NCBI RefSeq assembly: GCF_964199755.1
Contig: NC_133900.1
Coordinates: 20,871,701-20,935,700, forward strand
Direction: 5' to 3'
Source: Larus michahellis
Taxonomy: Eukaryota > Chordata > Aves > Charadriiformes > Laridae
Length of the DNA stretch: 64,000 nucleotides
The position numbers were made by a program, and so were the translations under genes. Of the stretch, positions 59,816 through 64,000 are shown piece by piece. Numbering within the stretch: the stretch's first letter is position 1; each line of letters starts with the position of its first letter. The notes beneath the pieces were generated by a model, which was not told the DNA's origin, ran no database searches, and was given only the letters and a program-made list of their open reading frames with translations.

Positions 59816-62800
59816 TATACTTAAGTAACGCGCCTGTGAAATACAAGCTTTATGATTTCTTTATAAGCACCCTTGTTAAGTGACGTAGCCCGCTCTGAGC
59901 TTGTATTTATTAAAAAGAAAAATTAAAAGACGGTGCCAAGCGCCGAGCTCAGCCCCGCAACCGCAAAGACACAAAACTGCTGCTAAAAAAAAAAATAAAT
60001 AAATCGCCCGGCAGCTGCTGTAAAAGTGAGGGTACGGCTCAGTTTTGAAAATCTCGTTAGAACCGGTGAATTTTTCATTTTTATTTTTAATATCAAGGCT
60101 ACTTTGTGTGAAACTGAAAGGCAGGTGAAGGGGGCGGGAGAGCACAAGGTGCTGCTCTCTATTACTGACACATCCAATTAAAGATGGTTTAAGCTTCTCA
60201 AGCAATGCTTACTGGAGATTTATATTTAATTTATTTTCATCTATTCCTGTACTCATTCAATACAACAAGGGCCTCAAAATGAGGATGAACACGTGTGGCT
60301 GAAGGGGAGTGGACTTCTCTGGTTCAGCACATCCAGCACAGCCTGGAGAACGTCTTCAAGGGAGACGTGAGAACCCACCGGGGTCTGAGGAGCAAGGGAA
60401 TCGCCCATCATTTAAGCATCACGACAGACAGGTACCTTCACTATCACACCACATCTCCTCTACCTTCCTACTTTCCACCAAAGATCCCCCAGAAATCACC
60501 TAGCACACATGCACTCGTACACTTGTTGGGTTTGTTAGGAGATTCTACCCCCACTTCTGCTGCTGCGTTATCCCAGAAGCACTGTGGTCACAGAGGAAGG
60601 AAAGCCACCACAGCCTGAAATTCATCACCCCTTTCCCTCTTGGCAGCCTCCCAGTGCTCCCTCCCTGGTTACACCTTGAGACACCCTTTCCTCTCCCGTT
60701 TCTTGCGTTCAGTCTCTCAAGCGACAGATGTAGGGCTTGTCCCTGTTTTACTTTATAAAATGTCTTCCAAAAAAATAGCCAACATCTCTTTAACAAACTA
60801 AGTAAACTCTTAAATAGGCTTTTATAAAGCTAGTAAAATGTTTTTTAAAATAGTGTCACAAGTAACCACATTTCCAGTTGTCTGGGGTAACATTATTCTT
60901 TGCTTTAATGAGATTGTATGCAGGTTTACCTCAATCAGAAAAAAACCCACAAACCCACCAAAAACCCAACAAACACCCACCGCAGCTCACTCCTCTTCAG
61001 GCACCGAGGCATTTCTAGGATTATTCTGGATCTGTAGGTCCAGTAGCAGCTCAGAAGAACAGAGGCCACTGTCTACAGCACTTCAACTGTCCCCAGAAGT
61101 GGCTCTGGATGCCTCCAGCCCAAGCCAAGTGTCACCAAGTCAGGTGTGATGAGATCACATCACCTGGTGGAGGCCAAGGTCTACCTCAAAGAAGAGCACG
61201 TCCCCCTCCCCCCAGTGCTCACAGCTTTGTTCAAGCTATTTGGAAATAATTGACCTTTTGTGGTCAAGGCTTGAAATTAAAACATCTACCACGATTGTTA
61301 TGCTGCTATAACCAAACCACACCGGTACTTTAATGCACGTTTCTGTAATTGCAGACTTAAAGCTCCGAACATTGGTAATAAGGGAGGAATTTCTCTTTTC
61401 ATAAATGGAAAAAAAAATAATACTGCTTCTAAGCACTTTTTGTACAAAAAGTGACACATGTATTCTTTCTTCATTTTAAATTTCTACCAAGAAAGAGAAA
61501 AAAAGGTAGAACGATTAAAATAAAAGCAAATCTTCAAACTCTTGGAAGCATTTTTCTTCGCGACTAAGAACTTGATGTTTTTGCCATAAATTTACTAATC
61601 AAGGACACACCAATTGCATATTGCAGTGACAAATGAATTTGAAATGGAGGAAAGCATTCTTAGTGAATAATTTTGACAGGGGAAAAAGGCAATATCTGTA
61701 TATGTTTCTATCTACGTTCCTGAAAACAGACGTATCAGTCACACTACCCATTCAAAACCATTTTCACATCTTTTACTTGGTTTCCGAAACCAAATAAAGA
61801 AGTTAAGCAGAGGTTAGAGGGATATGAAAGTACAGAGGCCCTACCTAAATCACTGGTCAGAAGGGGATTAACCTCCCGTTTCCTCTTTTTCTCTTACAAC
61901 CGCTAGAAGATAAGGAAGCAGACAGGGAGGCCGTCTGGGACTTCGGGAACATTGCAACGCTGCAGTGCGGGAACCTGAACAGACCAGGAAAAAAGCAGGA
62001 AACTGATTAAGAATTAATTTGGCAGGGGTGGGGGGGAGGCAAAAAAAAAACAGTAAAGTTGACCAGTAAGGTGGCAGCTTGAGAAATTTTTGTACATAGT
62101 TGTTTTGCTAACTTTACAGTAGTAGAAGGCTTACTGTGCCTTTGATTGGATGGACTGGGCCTGAAGAGTATATAAAAAGCTTTTACAGTTGCCCAAGACT
62201 CATTTGTCCCTCAAATTTTCTCCACTCAGAAACTCTTTGTCCACTTTGCATTGTCCCTTTTGTTACTTTCCAGCAGGGTGAGTCAGAACTTCCTCGGGAA
62301 AACTCACAGTACTTTTTCCTTTGAGAGCACAGTATTTAAAATACTCGTATTTGTATATAACAATTGTTACGAACTACTTGAAATTTTAAAGGTTATGTTT
62401 TATCTTGTGTAGAAGCATCCAAGCATACCGGGAAAGACTGCAAACTACAGGATTGCATAATATAGTAGCGTTTTACTCATCTAATAGTTTTTCACGAGGA
62501 ATTGCATGCCTACAGACTATAGGAACCTCCTTTCGATACTCTAACTTATCGTTACAGCCGAGCTGACAGAGAACCTGACAGCTTAAGATAAAGAAACTTC
62601 CCTGCCCAACCAACTGTAATTAAGATCAACATTTTAAAAAAAGCAACACAAGACAGAAGCAATTAAGATAAATAAACAAACTGCCTCAAAGTATTAGCAG
62701 CTACCAAGCAAAAATAGGAGGACCCAAGGATTTTTACTGTCTAATCCACTATTTAAAGAGTATCTATACACATGCATATGACATTCCATCAAGACAAAGC

Positions 62801-63770
62801 AGCAAGACTCCATTCCTTCATATAATAGCATCTTTTTGCAGATTTTCTAGATTAATACAAGAGAAGAGATCTATCCTCGCTAAAGAAATTGTTGAGCACT
62901 TTTGAGGAGGGTGTTTTTTGCACTTGGTGGAAAAGCTCCATTCGACAATAATTCTGTTCTAGATGGTGATCAGCACTTAGAGAAACAGGGAAATAAAACA
63001 CTACAAAAATAAAAATTACCTGGGTTACTCAGGGATAACACACCAGACCTAACCTCGCGCTCTGTCCTGAGCTGTTCCTTTCAAATGTAGACAAAAGCAA
63101 CTTTTTTTTGGTGCATATAAACACCATCAAGACTCAAACATGCACCCACCAGTAATATTTAGAGCTATCTGTTCAAAGCAGCCTTTCAGCTAGCGTGTGA
63201 TATTCCCATCCATAGGACAGACTGCTACAGACGATGAAACGGCCTCCTCTTCTCCCAGAGGCAACACTCCAAAAACTCTACCACCGCTTTCCCACCTTGC
63301 AAGCAACAATCAACAGCAAGGGTGATTTTTTCCAATTACAGCTGGACAGTCCCGCAATACACTCCAAGTTTATTACAGTACGACACACCTTTGCTTGGAA
63401 CACAGCAGCAAGCAGGAAGAAATTGTACAGATTTTAGACCCTTTTAAAAGTAGAAGGGATTTTAAATAAGTCCGGGGAAATTCTAGCACAATGCAGCCAC
63501 TGAAAAAAAAAATATAAAACTGGAATCACAATGGTATCTTAATTAGGTCATACAAGCTTATTTTCTTTATTAGGTACTGCATGTAGAAAAACATGCAAGC
63601 AGTATCACTGTTTGTTATGTGAAGCTTTTATCTTATATTGTAGATTAACTACTCTTCTTGTGCTACAGTACTAGAAGGAAAAAAAAAAGGAGTACAGGAT
63701 GACAGTGAGATGCATTTTGAACTCCTGTTAACAAGAAAAAAAAAAACAAAACCTCACACCCATTCTGTTT
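59816..63770. other. Intergenic region upstream of LARP1B
   Basis: Composition drops abruptly from GC-rich to AT-rich near 59815. Only short open frames occur; the 60295-60618 plus-strand frame (107 codons) has no recognised domain. No repeats or RNA genes were identified. Confidence 0.6.
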
Positions 63771-63775
63771 TGTTT

Positions 63776-63794
63776 TTTATTTATTATTTTTATT
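63776..63794 (-). terminator. Cluster of three minus-strand poly(A) signals
   Basis: AATAAA occurs on the minus strand at 63789-63794, 63780-63785 and 63776-63781. Downstream on that strand come gggtgtgaggttttg and a long U run, a good downstream element. It would end a minus-strand transcript entering from beyond 64000. In the human order I recall, the gene 5' of LARP1B on the same strand is ABHD18 (C4orf29), which would fit, but no coding exon of it is visible here. Confidence 0.5.
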
Positions 63795-64000
63795 GAAAAA
63801 CATTAAAACCAAAAAATGACCAAGGCCAGTTTTACACTACATTTAAGACATACAGAATGGCTTACCTGCTATTTGAATTTAGTGCAAGAACCTTATTCCA
63901 ATATTTTTCTCATGCAATTGCTGGATTAAAATCACATTCTCATTTAACATCAAAATGGATTATTAGTAACACTTTCTTAGGATTTAGCCTTAAAATCTTG

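Noticed and set aside
58778-59883. Plus-strand frames of 185-351 codons over the LARP1B promoter
   Set aside because: They lie antisense to LARP1B exon 1 in a CpG island, are low-complexity Pro/Arg/Gly, overlap each other in several frames, and show no domain.
60295-60618. 107-codon plus-strand frame upstream of LARP1B
   Set aside because: It has no recognisable domain, repeat-free low-complexity Ser/His/Thr composition, and no clear exon structure. A GT after position 60431 was noted, but no convincing acceptor precedes it.
1-64000. CRISPR arrays, operons, tRNA or rRNA genes, integrated viral genes
   Set aside because: I found none. The window is vertebrate nuclear DNA with spliced genes, and the only mobile elements recognised are the two CR1 fragments.

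Overview
This window looks like nuclear DNA from a bird. The evidence is short GT-AG introns, two CpG-rich promoters, very low interspersed-repeat content, and two CR1 retroposon fragments as the only clear transposable elements. I could not determine the species from sequence alone.

The window holds two complete convergent protein-coding genes. PGRMC2 lies on the plus strand with three coding exons (11174-11522, 21434-21589, 22338-22435; 200 aa). LARP1B lies on the minus strand with 19 coding exons between 59402 and 29863 (1019 aa). Every exon boundary was read from in-phase GT/AG sites, and the exon lengths sum to whole codon numbers (603 and 3060 nt). As I recall it, human chromosome 4q28 has the same tail-to-tail LARP1B-PGRMC2 order, which supports both calls.

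Layout: 1-10.4 kb is gene-free AT-rich DNA upstream of PGRMC2. A CpG island at about 10.6-11.9 kb carries the PGRMC2 promoter and exon 1. Intron 1 runs to 21.4 kb, and the 3' UTR reaches about 23.55 kb or further. About 24.2-28.9 kb separates the two 3' ends. LARP1B fills 29.9-59.4 kb, with a sense CR1 in intron 16 and an antisense CR1 in intron 3. Its CpG-island promoter spans about 58.75-59.8 kb. The segment 59.8-64 kb has no recognised coding sequence, but a strong minus-strand poly(A) site near 63.78 kb probably marks the end of the next gene.

PGRMC2 is an ER/nuclear-envelope heme-binding cytochrome b5-like protein. LARP1B is a cytoplasmic RNA-binding protein with a La motif, an RG repeat and a C-terminal DM15 cap-binding region. 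I see no functional link between them beyond conserved adjacency. I found no new biological system. The best second-look items are a candidate poison microexon in PGRMC2 intron 1, a very regular G-quadruplex motif in the PGRMC2 promoter, a perfect 36-bp AAT/ATT hairpin, tandem NAGNAG acceptors in LARP1B, and a CR1 copy that lacks its 3' end.
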